36,786 nucleotides of DNA. Origin: Desulfuromonas sp. Its GTDB lineage: Bacteria > Desulfobacterota > Desulfuromonadia > Desulfuromonadales > Geopsychrobacteraceae. The DNA is taken from positions 1 through 36,786 of the forward strand of contig PKUG01000122.1 in NCBI GenBank assembly GCA_002869665.1, read 5' to 3'. The notes beneath the pieces are model-generated. The model had not been told where the DNA came from and did no database searches. It saw only the letters and a program-made list of their open reading frames with translations. The position numbers and the translations under genes were made by a program. This document shows, in pieces, positions 1 through 7,743 of the stretch (position 1 is its first letter; every line of letters starts with the position of its first letter).

Positions 1-1396
1 AACGGAAGCCGATCGGCAGGGTATCTGTGATGGTAACCGCCGGTGCTTTAGCCTTGCTGCTGTTGTTTTCGAGCGTCAGTCGGTACTGGAGGAAATCGCC
101 GATGCTGACGCTCTCGTTGCTGGCATCTTTCTTCAGCCACAATTCGGTGCTCGCCGGATCGACGGGGATGTCGATGCGTACGGCGGGACCCGGATTGATG
201 GTGAAGGTTCCCACCCACTGGCCGTTCTCCCAGCCGAGTGCGGTGGTGTAGCCGCTGCTCGGCCACCAGCTGCTGGCCAGCAGTTGTGCTTCGCTGGCGT
301 CTGACGGTGCCGCATAGCCGTCCGGCGGGATGATCTCGAGGCGGTAGGTGCCGGGGAGCAGATAGGGGAAGCGGAAGCCGCCGGTCGGGAGCTGGTATTC
401 CTCGCCCCCGGTGTCGGTCACGGTGCCGCCGGTGATGACCGTGGCCGGATAGGTACTCAGGGTGTCGTTGCCGAAAACCTGGGCCGGTTGTCCGGTCGCG
501 ACATCGATCAGGGTAACGCTGGCGCCGTCGAGGGGTTCGCCGGTTGTGCTGTCATAGACGTAGCCGTAGGGATCGATCAGCGCGGCATCGGCAGTCGTGT
601 CGGTGTTGTCGGCGACATCGACATAGTGAACCTGGAGTTCGCAGTTGTTCTGTACCAGCAGACTGCCGTCAACAACGGCCGAACCGGATGCGAGTGAAGG
701 GATGTACCCGGTGAAGACTCCGGCATCCGGACCGGTTTCGCTCAGGAGCAGAACTTCCGTATCGCCGGTCTCTGTGCAGGAGATGGTAACGATAACGGTT
801 TCGATCTGAGTCGGATCGAGGTTCTGGTCGAGGTCGGTCAGACTCAGGTAGATCAGTTCCCCGGGGTAGTAGATCGGCGCCCCGAGCAGCGGCACGTCAC
901 TGCCGGTGGCCTCATCCGCGACCGGGATGAGGATGAATGTTCCGTTATCCTGATAATAGGTGTCCGCGACCGGTACCGGCAGGGCATTGCTCTCCGGGCG
1001 CGGGGAATACTTGAGAAACTCGATGATCGCCGGGCTCCGGACGACATAAGAAACGGTATTGGAAGGTTCCTGCGGTTGCGGAACCTCGGACACCTGATAG
1101 TCGACGTAGGCCGTGTTGGAAATTGTCTCACCGTAAGGCGCCGCGTCGGCCTGGCTGCCGCTAAGGACGGCCAGCAGCACGCCGATCAGTACGAGCAGGT
1201 GGCTGATGCGGTGGCCGTATCGTTCAGCGCTGAAGGTTCGGCCGGCCGGCTGACCTGGTAAAGAATCAGCCGCCCCATTGCCAAACAGGATTCGGCCCGG
1301 ACCTTGCGGACGCAGTTCTGCCGTCAGCACCGCACCCAAGGTGCGGAGCAGCAGGAAAAACGTCCTGACAAGTTTTTGTGCCGGGCTCAAATCCAT
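1..1396 (-). CDS. DUF11/SdrD-B-like outer-membrane protein, paralogue of the 1677-aa barrel protein (3' end cut by window)
   Basis: The reading frame is open from an ATG at 1396 to position 1, giving 465 codons with no stop, so the C-terminus lies outside the window. Residues 1-65 are a basic, low-complexity extension. A signal-peptide-like hydrophobic stretch follows (about 66-86, ending SQADA), then an N-terminal strand with SNTAYVDY. The next ~330 residues align collinearly with the protein at 7744-12777: both carry DQNLDPT, GDTEVL, GVFTGYI, DGA.(V/I)TLIDV and PGTYR(L/Y)EI(I/V)PP(D/N)GY. A DUF11 module begins near residue 435 (TITDTLPIGF). It starts 10 nt after the stop of the 413-aa gene, with GAGGAG about 13 nt upstream of the ATG, so it is very likely co-transcribed. 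By analogy with its paralogue I infer a C-terminal outer-membrane beta-barrel beyond the window; this is not visible here. Confidence 0.85.
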   Translation of the reverse strand, partial: MDLSPAQKLVRTFFLLLRTLGAVLTAELRPQGPGRILFGNGAADSLPGQPAGRTFSAERYGHRISHLLVLIGVLLAVLSGSQADAAPYGETISNTAYVDYQVSEVPQPQEPSNTVSYVVRSPAIIEFLKYSPRPESNALPVPVADTYYQDNGTFILIPVADEATGSDVPLLGAPIYYPGELIYLSLTDLDQNLDPTQIETVIVTISCTETGDTEVLLLSETGPDAGVFTGYIPSLASGSAVVDGSLLVQNNCELQVHYVDVADNTDTTADAALIDPYGYVYDSTTGEPLDGASVTLIDVATGQPAQVFGNDTLSTYPATVITGGTVTDTGGEEYQLPTGGFRFPYLLPGTYRLEIIPPDGYAAPSDASEAQLLASSWWPSSGYTTALGWENGQWVGTFTINPGPAVRIDIPVDPASTELWLKKDASNESVSIGDFLQYRLTLENNSSKAKAPAVTITDTLPIGFR

Positions 1397-1406
1397 GTGT
1401 TTTCGC

Positions 1407-2648
1407 TTACTCCTCGATGATCACGCGGAACTTGACGGTGTAAATGTGCTCGCTGTCGACTCCGTCATTGAACGGCAGGGTCGCTTTGGCGGCCTTGATA
1501 TACTTGACCGCAGCGTCAGCATCGCCACTGCTACCGACCGGGACATAGGTCCAGGTGCTGGTGTCGCTGTTACTGAAGGTCACGTCACCGGACGGATCTG
1601 CCGAGCCGACCACGTAGTCTGTGTTCGTCGGAATCGGGTCGACCAGTGCCAGGCCCGAAGCGTCGGTGGAGGTACTGGTGTTGGTCACGGTGATGGTGTA
1701 CTCGACCACGGCGCCGGGGATCGCTTTGGCATCAACGGATACACCGTTGATCGGATCGGAGATGACCTCGTAATCTTTTTCAACCGTGATGGCTGCCGTG
1801 GTGATGACGAAATAGCCAGTCGCCACAGCTGCGCCGTCCGGGGTATCCGAGTCCAGATCCAGGATGCTACCTCCCGCACCATCGGAATCGGTGTCATCGC
1901 CGAGGACAACAGCAACGCCGCAGCCGTTGGTATCATCGGAATCTGTGCTCTGTATCCAGGTCGCGCCGACGCTGTGGTCGCCGGGGGAGTTTGACGAATC
2001 GTTGTAGGCAACGGCCCGCAGGGTAAAGAGGTCCTTGAGACCATCGGCTGCGCTGGCCGGGGCTTGGGCAACAACATGGACGTAGATGACGCCTGCCGGG
2101 GCGACAAAAGCACTGTCATCGGCTGCCGTCGGATCGCCGGGGGCAAGGCCGAGGTCAGAGCCGTCCTGGGCGGTTTCCGAAGCGGCGACCAGCACTTCGG
2201 TGCCACCCGAGCCATAGGTGGCATCGGTGTCACTGTAGACACGGACGGTCGTCATGTCGAAGCCGTCAACGTCGGTGCCGACGGTTTCCCCGTCGCGGTC
2301 GTACAGTTGCAGCATGTAGCGGGCGTCGTCATTCCCGGTGTTGGTGATTTTGAAGGTGATCACGTAGTCGTTGGTGTCATTCGGGATGACGGATGTCGGG
2401 CTGACCTCGGTGACGTTGGTCAGGTTGACCAGGGTGGCAACCTTGAAAACGGTTGGATCGCTGCCGGACCCATCGTCGTCAGACAGGATCTGATCCTGAT
2501 CGACCGTGCCGACCTTGTAGTCGAGGGTGGCCTGGTTGCTGATCTCCGTACAGGCCTCGGTGAGGGCTGCAGCCGCGTTGCCGACATAACCGGCCAGCAG
2601 CAGGACCCCGGCGAATAATGCAATTCGCAGTTGGTAGTAACGTCCCAT
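1407..2648 (-). CDS. Secreted DUF11-domain protein (413 aa)
   Basis: This 413-aa protein has a signal peptide (residues 1-27, ending NAAAA) and starts at an ATG preceded by AAGGAG with a 7-nt spacer. The mature N-terminus contains ISNQATLDY, a strand shared with the 404-aa protein encoded at 12794. Two DUF11-like beta-sandwich segments are recognisable: one around residues 60-170 (YVITFKITNTGNDDARY) and a clear one at 287-413 (DPINGV..KAIPGAVVEYTITVTN, then LVDPIPTNTDYVVGS). The polypeptide stops right after the last strand, TVKFRVIIEE. DUF11 (TIGR01451) modules occur in cell-surface proteins; no enzymatic motif is visible. It sits between the 160-aa gene and the truncated barrel gene, matching the position of the 466/404-aa genes in the upstream unit. 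A role as a surface or filament subunit is inference. Confidence 0.88.
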   Translation of the reverse strand: MGRYYQLRIALFAGVLLLAGYVGNAAAALTEACTEISNQATLDYKVGTVDQDQILSDDDGSGSDPTVFKVATLVNLTNVTEVSPTSVIPNDTNDYVITFKITNTGNDDARYMLQLYDRDGETVGTDVDGFDMTTVRVYSDTDATYGSGGTEVLVAASETAQDGSDLGLAPGDPTAADDSAFVAPAGVIYVHVVAQAPASAADGLKDLFTLRAVAYNDSSNSPGDHSVGATWIQSTDSDDTNGCGVAVVLGDDTDSDGAGGSILDLDSDTPDGAAVATGYFVITTAAITVEKDYEVISDPINGVSVDAKAIPGAVVEYTITVTNTSTSTDASGLALVDPIPTNTDYVVGSADPSGDVTFSNSDTSTWTYVPVGSSGDADAAVKYIKAAKATLPFNDGVDSEHIYTVKFRVIIEE

Positions 2649-2781
2649 AGATGTTCTCCTTTGTGTTGGTGTTACTGGTTTGATGTGCTGTTCTTTAAAG
2701 CGTTTGACTTTGCTCTGTTCGCCTCTTTGTTTATTGACGTTCTATCTGTTACGGCATTTTTACGGCCGCCATCTTCTGTGA

Positions 2782-3264
2782 TTATTTGACGCGTACACGA
2801 AATTCCACCATCCCCGACTCCCCAGGCTGCAGCGGGGTCAGCAACTTCCAGCGAATGTTGGTGTACTCCTTCGGGTCGATCGGGACCTCGCCCCCCTTGC
2901 CGTCGGCTACGGTCAATTGCGCGGCCGGAGCAAAGGTCTTGCCGCCATCGATGGAAAAGGTCAGCTCGTAGCCGCTCTCGGTCGCGCTGCCGGCAAGGTA
3001 CTCGGTATTCGCGGGGATCGGGTTATTGATGACCAGGTCACTGGCCGCTTCCGGGGTGTTGTTGGTGAAGCTGTTGGTATAGATGGCGACTTCGCCGGGC
3101 TCCAGCAGGATCGCCTGTTCGCGGACCAGTTCGGGTTTGCCGTCGCCATCGTACATCTGGCGTTCGACCTCGGCCTTCGAGTTGAAGCTGATTCCATCGG
3201 CGGCCAGCGAAAGGGCCGGCAGCAACAGCAGCAGGAAGAGGGTGAAACTGACGAAACGGTTCAT
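2782..3264 (-). CDS. Small secreted single-domain DUF11-like protein (160 aa)
   Basis: The 160-aa protein has a signal peptide (hydrophobic 5-20, likely cleaved near SLAA) followed by one DUF11-like domain. The start codon follows GAGGAG at good spacing. Recognisable elements are NNPIPANTEYLAGSATE, a Ser/Asp beta-hairpin ELTFSIDGGKTF, EYTNIRWKL, and the terminal strand PGESGMVEFRVRVK. It is clearly homologous to the 164-aa protein at 15773-16267 (shared PIP....Y.AGSAT, LTFSID.G, EYT.IRW and FRV..K), and each lies directly downstream of its unit's giant DUF11 gene. A protein of one domain ending exactly at the domain's last strand could act as an adaptor or capping subunit, but that is only an inference from size and position. 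Confidence 0.88.
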   Translation of the reverse strand: MNRFVSFTLFLLLLLPALSLAADGISFNSKAEVERQMYDGDGKPELVREQAILLEPGEVAIYTNSFTNNTPEAASDLVINNPIPANTEYLAGSATESGYELTFSIDGGKTFAPAAQLTVADGKGGEVPIDPKEYTNIRWKLLTPLQPGESGMVEFRVRVK

Positions 3265-3322
3265 GCGTTTTTCTCCTCGTTAAACAGCGCCTGGCGCTGA
3301 CCGGTTACGTTCTTAAGTGGTA

Positions 3323-6300
3323 TCACTCGAGTCTGACCCGGAAAATCAGGCTGAAGTCCGCGGGATTGCCCGTCCCATCCAGTCCACCCATTTCCCCATC
3401 CATGGTGATCCGCAGACAGCGGATGGCGGGATCAAAGCCGTCAGCATCGGGATTCAGACTTAGTGCCGCTGTGCTGCATCCGGCGTCGGTGAAATAATCC
3501 AGGGTGAACGGTGGAATCAGGTCCGGCGCCGTTCCGGTGAGGACAAAACCGCTGTCGCTGTCGCCATCGCTGAAGGCCACGGGGCTGTTCTGGTTAGTGT
3601 CGATCCGCCCCTGGACCATGAGTTGAGTCGCTGCCGGGATCGGATCGCTGATCAGCAGGCTGTCCTCGTCAACCGAACCGCCGCCAGTATTCGAGACCTG
3701 CAGGGTGTAATCGACATAGGCACCGGGGATCGCTTTCGGGTTCGTCGTTCCGTTGATCGGGTCGTAAACCGGGGTTGCCATCTTTGAAAACAGCAGGGTG
3801 ACCACGTCGAGGGGAACGGTACGGGTTGCCGTCGGCGAGGTGACCCCGCTGATGCTTGCCGTGGCGATGTTGGTGACTTTGCCGGCCAGAACATCGGCCG
3901 TCACCACCGTGTAAGTCGCTGAGCAGGTCAGTTTCTCCCCGGGGTCGAGATAGTTGTCGCCGTCACCGGCCGAATCGTCGGCGGCAAGGACCGCTGTGCT
4001 GACTGCGGGGCAGCTTTCATCCGTCGCTTTGTCGTCATCGATCGTCATCGGCCCGGCCAGGGGGGCGTTGCCGCTGTTGGTGACGACAAAGCTGTAATGC
4101 AGGACATCGGCGGCGGCGGAGAAGGTCGATTCCGTCGCGGTTTTGACCAATGTCAGGCCGGTGGTGGCGTAGGTTGCCGAGTCCGAATCGCTGTAGTCGC
4201 TACCGCCATAGGTTCCGGTGGCCGTGGCTGTATTGATCTGGGTGCCGGCAGTGGCGCTGACCGGTCCGACCACACAGGTGGCGATATGATCGTCATCGTT
4301 GGCGTCGGCAACCGGCAGAGGGGCAGGCCAGCTGCAGCTTGCCGTACTGACATCCGGATCGCTGACGCTGACCGGAGAGAGGGGCACGTCGCCGGCGTTT
4401 TCGATGGTCAGTTGGTAATAAACAGGATCACCCTCGGCGACGGCAAGGTAGGATTTCCAGGGGCCGGTCGCAGAAGCCCCGACCTGTTTGAGCAGGGCGA
4501 TAGCCGGATGTGGAGCGGTGACGTTAAGAGTGTCGCTGGCGGTATTGCCATCGACCGTTTCACTGTTGATGGTATGAGCGACGGTGCCGCTGGTGTTGGC
4601 GTATTCGCCGATGGCCGGGGCCGTAATGTCGACGCTGACCGTGCAAATGCCGCCGGCGGCGAGCGTGCCGCCGCTGAATGTGAGGGTTCCATCCCCCGCT
4701 GCCGGGCTGAAGGTCGGCGAACCGCAATCCGAGGTGGCTGCATTCGGTGTCGCGGCGACAACCATGGCTGCAGGGGTGGTCGGCAGAACATCACTGAACG
4801 CAATCCCACTCAAGGCGTTGTCCGGATTGGGATTGACGATGGTGAAGGTCAAGGTCGAGGTGCCGCCGGCCAGAATCGGATTAGGTGCGAACTGTTTGCT
4901 GACCGACGGCGGGTTCACAGCGATCAGGCTGGCGGTGGCGATGCCGGTGGCCGTATTGTTGGGGCCGCTTTCCGTCGCTGTGACGATGCTGCTGATGTTT
5001 TCATGCGGACCATCCGAGGAAACCGTGACGTCGACATTGACCGTGCAGGTGCCGCCGGTGACGATGCTACCGCCCGTGAAGGAGATTGCACCATCTCCTG
5101 CCGACGGAGCGAACGTGGGAGAGCCGCAGCCGGTGCTGCTTGCGTTCGGGGCTGCCGCAACGGTGACATCGGTCGGCAGGGTATCGCTGAAGGCAACCCC
5201 GCTCAGGTCTGTTCCGCTATTCGGGTTCGTGAGCGTAAAGGTCAAAGTCGAGGTGCCGTCGACCTTCACGGGGTTCGGCGAAAAGGCCTTGGCCAAGGTC
5301 GGCGGGTCGGGGTTCAGGCAGCCGGTGATGATGACATTGTCGAGATAGAGCGGCGACGGCGAATTGGTTTTTGCGCCGGCGGCAATGATGCGGAATTTGG
5401 TGTTCTGGTTGGTACTCGCCGTCGAATAGGCGTAGGACGTCCAGGACGTCGGCAAGGGGGTGGTGTCGATCTGTTGTGTCAGCGTTCCACTCTCATCGCT
5501 GAATAGATACAGGTGGTTTGTCCCGCCCCAACTGCCACTCTTGATGTAGGCGTCATACCAGATACCGACCCCGCCGTACTTTGTTGTGTCCACGTCGAAA
5601 TCGATGTAGGCCTGGGTACTTGATGTTGCCGTCGATGCCGTGGTGTAGCCGCTGGTTTTCCACGAATTCGCATTCAGTACAGTTCCCGAAGCATCCGAAC
5701 CGCTGGCATCGATCTCGCCCGTCGCGCTTGCCCCAACGATCGCGGCAGATACCGTGACCCCGGTGACTGGTCCCGATGATGGCGTCGGGCTGAAGATATT
5801 CGTAGTGCCACTGCTGTAATTCGTGAAGTCCCAGGTTGCCAGCGTGACTTCCTGTCCTGGACAGCTTGAGGGGGGGGACGGCGGCGGATAGGAGGTGGTG
5901 TCCGCGACCAGTGATGCAGTCGCGTCGTCACCGGTATCGGTGCTGCCGACAAAGAGGTTCTCCGAATCGTTGTCATAGGTTCCGGCGCTGGCGACGGTCA
6001 CGTTGACCTTGACGCTGCACTTGCCGTAAGCCGGGATGGTCCCGTCACTGAATGAGAGAGTGGTGTCGTCGATGGCCGGAGTAAATGTCGGTGTTCCGCA
6101 GCCGCTGGTGGTCGCGCCGGTCGGGTCGGCGACGGTCATTCCGCTCGGCAGGTTGTCGACAAAACTCACATTGTTGAGCACCGCCCCGTTCGGGTTGGAG
6201 AGGGTAAAGGTCAGGGCGGAGATTCCTGAGACATTGACTGGGGTCGGATTGAAACTTTTGCTGATGGTTGCCGTCGCGGGGTCGACGATGATGATACTGC

Positions 6301-7279
6301 GGCCGCCGACCAGGTAGTCAGAGTTGTAATGGAAGCTGCTACCGGAAAAATCGTAGATCAGTGACAACAGGTCGATGGGGGTGCCGCCGGAGGGGAGGTC
6401 CTTGATCAGCACCCGATAGGTAACCGTCAGGGTTCCCCCGGCTTTGCCGACATCGGTACATCCCAGGTAGATCGGGCTGTTGGGGTCGTTTTCCCAGGAG
6501 CAGGCATCGGCATACAGCTTGTCGTTCGGCGAACTGACATAGGCCGAGGTATCGGCCGTATAGGTGGTATCGACCTTCAGCAGCTGAAAGATGATGTTGG
6601 GCAGGGTCGAAAAGCTCTCCAACTGTTCGTAACCCTGAGTCGCGGTATAACTCGACATGCGCAGTTCATAGATCTCCCCCTTGACCAGGGCGAACGCGCT
6701 GCCGGCGCCGACGGAGGTCCATGCCAGTTCGGTGCCCGGTGACGCAACATAGGGGCGGTATTCGAGGTTGGTGATGGCGTTGCGCCCCTGAGAGACCAAA
6801 TGTTCGACATACAGTTCCCGTGGGATCGGCGTCGATTCCCCGCCGGCGCTGATATGGTACTGGCGCGTGGTGTCGAACGCGGCCGCGGTCCGGTCGACCT
6901 CAACTTCAAAGTAGGCATCGAGGCAGTCGGCAGCACTAAAGTCAAGGGTGACCGAACTCGGCGAACTGCTGCTCAGACCGATGTAGCTGTTGCTTGAGTC
7001 CCAGTTGAACGTGGCCAAAACACTTCCTGCGCTGTCGCTGCAGACGCGGGCGCCGACGGGGAAGCGGTTCGGGCCGAAGGCCGGACTGTTACTGTCAAGG
7101 CCGATGATGTTCCAGGTGATGGGGGTCACCGAGGTGACCGCGGCATGGGTGTTTAAAACGGAGCAGAAGAACAGTATGACTGCGAGACAGAACAGTATAA
7201 CAGCTGGGCGCTGCTGGAACATTCCAGAACGGTTCTGGTTGTGGTCAGATGTGAAGAGGGCACTGGGCATAGAGGTCAT
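3323..7279 (-). CDS. Giant secreted multidomain DUF11/DUF7933-type surface protein (1318 aa)
   Basis: This large secreted protein heads the second unit. Residues 20-47 form a signal peptide (hydrophobic core AVILFCLAVILFFC, cleavage near THA). Residues about 50-330 are a unique N-terminal region. Three modules of the form KxFxPxPxxxxG.S.LTFTLxNPN follow (near 341, 664 and 790), which I associate with DUF7933. A jelly-roll-like insert lies between the first two (about 478-655, ending LYLDNVIITGC). Three DUF11 modules then follow to the end, the last with DPINGT..KAIPGAYVDYTLQVSN and terminating at FSLIFRVRLE. No ribosome binding site is seen before the ATG at 7279; a TTG at 7282 and internal ATGs at 7270 and 7222 are alternatives, the last still leaving a full signal peptide. 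The start lies 15 nt after the T-tract of a terminator-like hairpin. Confidence 0.88.
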   Translation of the reverse strand: MTSMPSALFTSDHNQNRSGMFQQRPAVILFCLAVILFFCSVLNTHAAVTSVTPITWNIIGLDSNSPAFGPNRFPVGARVCSDSAGSVLATFNWDSSNSYIGLSSSSPSSVTLDFSAADCLDAYFEVEVDRTAAAFDTTRQYHISAGGESTPIPRELYVEHLVSQGRNAITNLEYRPYVASPGTELAWTSVGAGSAFALVKGEIYELRMSSYTATQGYEQLESFSTLPNIIFQLLKVDTTYTADTSAYVSSPNDKLYADACSWENDPNSPIYLGCTDVGKAGGTLTVTYRVLIKDLPSGGTPIDLLSLIYDFSGSSFHYNSDYLVGGRSIIIVDPATATISKSFNPTPVNVSGISALTFTLSNPNGAVLNNVSFVDNLPSGMTVADPTGATTSGCGTPTFTPAIDDTTLSFSDGTIPAYGKCSVKVNVTVASAGTYDNDSENLFVGSTDTGDDATASLVADTTSYPPPSPPSSCPGQEVTLATWDFTNYSSGTTNIFSPTPSSGPVTGVTVSAAIVGASATGEIDASGSDASGTVLNANSWKTSGYTTASTATSSTQAYIDFDVDTTKYGGVGIWYDAYIKSGSWGGTNHLYLFSDESGTLTQQIDTTPLPTSWTSYAYSTASTNQNTKFRIIAAGAKTNSPSPLYLDNVIITGCLNPDPPTLAKAFSPNPVKVDGTSTLTFTLTNPNSGTDLSGVAFSDTLPTDVTVAAAPNASSTGCGSPTFAPSAGDGAISFTGGSIVTGGTCTVNVDVTVSSDGPHENISSIVTATESGPNNTATGIATASLIAVNPPSVSKQFAPNPILAGGTSTLTFTIVNPNPDNALSGIAFSDVLPTTPAAMVVAATPNAATSDCGSPTFSPAAGDGTLTFSGGTLAAGGICTVSVDITAPAIGEYANTSGTVAHTINSETVDGNTASDTLNVTAPHPAIALLKQVGASATGPWKSYLAVAEGDPVYYQLTIENAGDVPLSPVSVSDPDVSTASCSWPAPLPVADANDDDHIATCVVGPVSATAGTQINTATATGTYGGSDYSDSDSATYATTGLTLVKTATESTFSAAADVLHYSFVVTNSGNAPLAGPMTIDDDKATDESCPAVSTAVLAADDSAGDGDNYLDPGEKLTCSATYTVVTADVLAGKVTNIATASISGVTSPTATRTVPLDVVTLLFSKMATPVYDPINGTTNPKAIPGAYVDYTLQVSNTGGGSVDEDSLLISDPIPAATQLMVQGRIDTNQNSPVAFSDGDSDSGFVLTGTAPDLIPPFTLDYFTDAGCSTAALSLNPDADGFDPAIRCLRITMDGEMGGLDGTGNPADFSLIFRVRLE

Positions 7280-7293
7280 CAATCGCAGAAAAT

Positions 7294-7371
7294 AAAAAAG
7301 AGACGCTAGCGGTATGCAGGCCGAACCGGTTGCGGTGACATCGGGGTCCTCTTCGGCTGCATGGGCGTCTC
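7294..7371 (-). terminator. Terminator-like hairpin with T-tract just upstream of the 1318-aa gene (possible attenuator)
   Basis: On the minus strand GAGACGC (7371-7365) pairs with GCGTCTC (7306-7300), followed by six Ts (7299-7294). Inside, ATGCAG pairs with CTGCAT and CCGAA with TTCGG, making one long interrupted hairpin. It lies 15 nt before the start of the giant DUF11 gene in the same orientation, so it could end transcription from unit A or act as an attenuator for unit B. It also contains a short ORF with a ribosome binding site (7306-7362). Confidence 0.65.
7306..7362 (-). CDS. Candidate 18-aa proline-rich leader peptide inside the attenuator hairpin
   Basis: AGGAG, a 6-nt spacer and ATG (7362) open an 18-codon frame encoding MQPKRTPMSPQPVRPAYR, closed by TAG at 7308-7306 within the 3' arm of the hairpin. 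Five of 18 residues are proline and four are basic. A translating ribosome would cover or unfold the hairpin that precedes the T-tract, the geometry expected of ribosome-mediated attenuation. I do not recognise the peptide family. Its reality rests only on the ribosome binding site, the length and the fit to the hairpin; chance is possible. Confidence 0.4.
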   Translation of the reverse strand: MQPKRTPMSPQPVRPAYR

Positions 7372-7433
7372 CTGTTCTTAAACAGTAATATGTCGGACGT
7401 ATGTGTTTACTCTGTTTTGATGACTTTTAATTT

Positions 7434-7516
7434 CCTCCCTTCGCCTTGCATCGCGTTTGCGATGGAGATGTGGGAGCGGGTGTCGCCGAGACAGTGAGTC
7501 TTTGCCGATCGCGACA
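7434..7516 (-). other. Unclassified structured RNA leader in the 5' region of the second DUF11 unit
   Basis: The 460-nt gap between the 1677-aa and 1318-aa genes holds two nested stem-loops on the minus strand. The first is TGTCGC/GCGACA (7516-7511 with 7486-7481) enclosing AGAC/GTCT. The second is CTCCC/GGGAG (7476-7472 with 7439-7435) enclosing CATCGC/GCGATG. The stems are perfect, but I cannot match them to a riboswitch family; the GEMM core seen upstream of unit A is absent here. A 60-codon frame over this stretch has no convincing ribosome binding site. Confidence 0.35.
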
Positions 7517-7568
7517 TTTGATTTACTTTTCATGATTTTAAAACACCGTTGAAAATACATTGATTCTC

Positions 7569-7589
7569 AAAAAAAGACAACAGGTTATC
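7569..7589 (-). terminator. Weak candidate terminator downstream of the 1677-aa barrel gene
   Basis: On the minus strand GATAA-CCTG-TTGTC forms a short 5-bp stem (one wobble pair) immediately followed by seven Ts, about 155 nt after the barrel gene's stop. The stem is weak, so readthrough into unit B is plausible. Confidence 0.35.
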
Positions 7590-7743
7590 TACTGATTTAG
7601 TCAACATTTAATCAGTTCTGTTAAATATGTCGTTCATATCTTATTTGTGGTATGGGGTGGTCCGCACAGAATCTTCCCGTCGATGTCTGGCGGATCTTCC
7701 ACTGAAGAGTTCGCGGTTGAGCGCGCTGCTGCGTCCGGTTTGA

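Noticed and set aside
4097-5506. Plus-strand open frame of 469 codons antisense to the 1318-aa gene
   Set aside because: Gly/Arg-rich shadow of a GC-rich repeat gene; no recognisable domain.
7378-7560. 60-codon minus-strand ORF in the unit B leader
   Set aside because: It overlaps strong RNA stems, has no ribosome binding site and its Arg/His-rich product has no plausible features.
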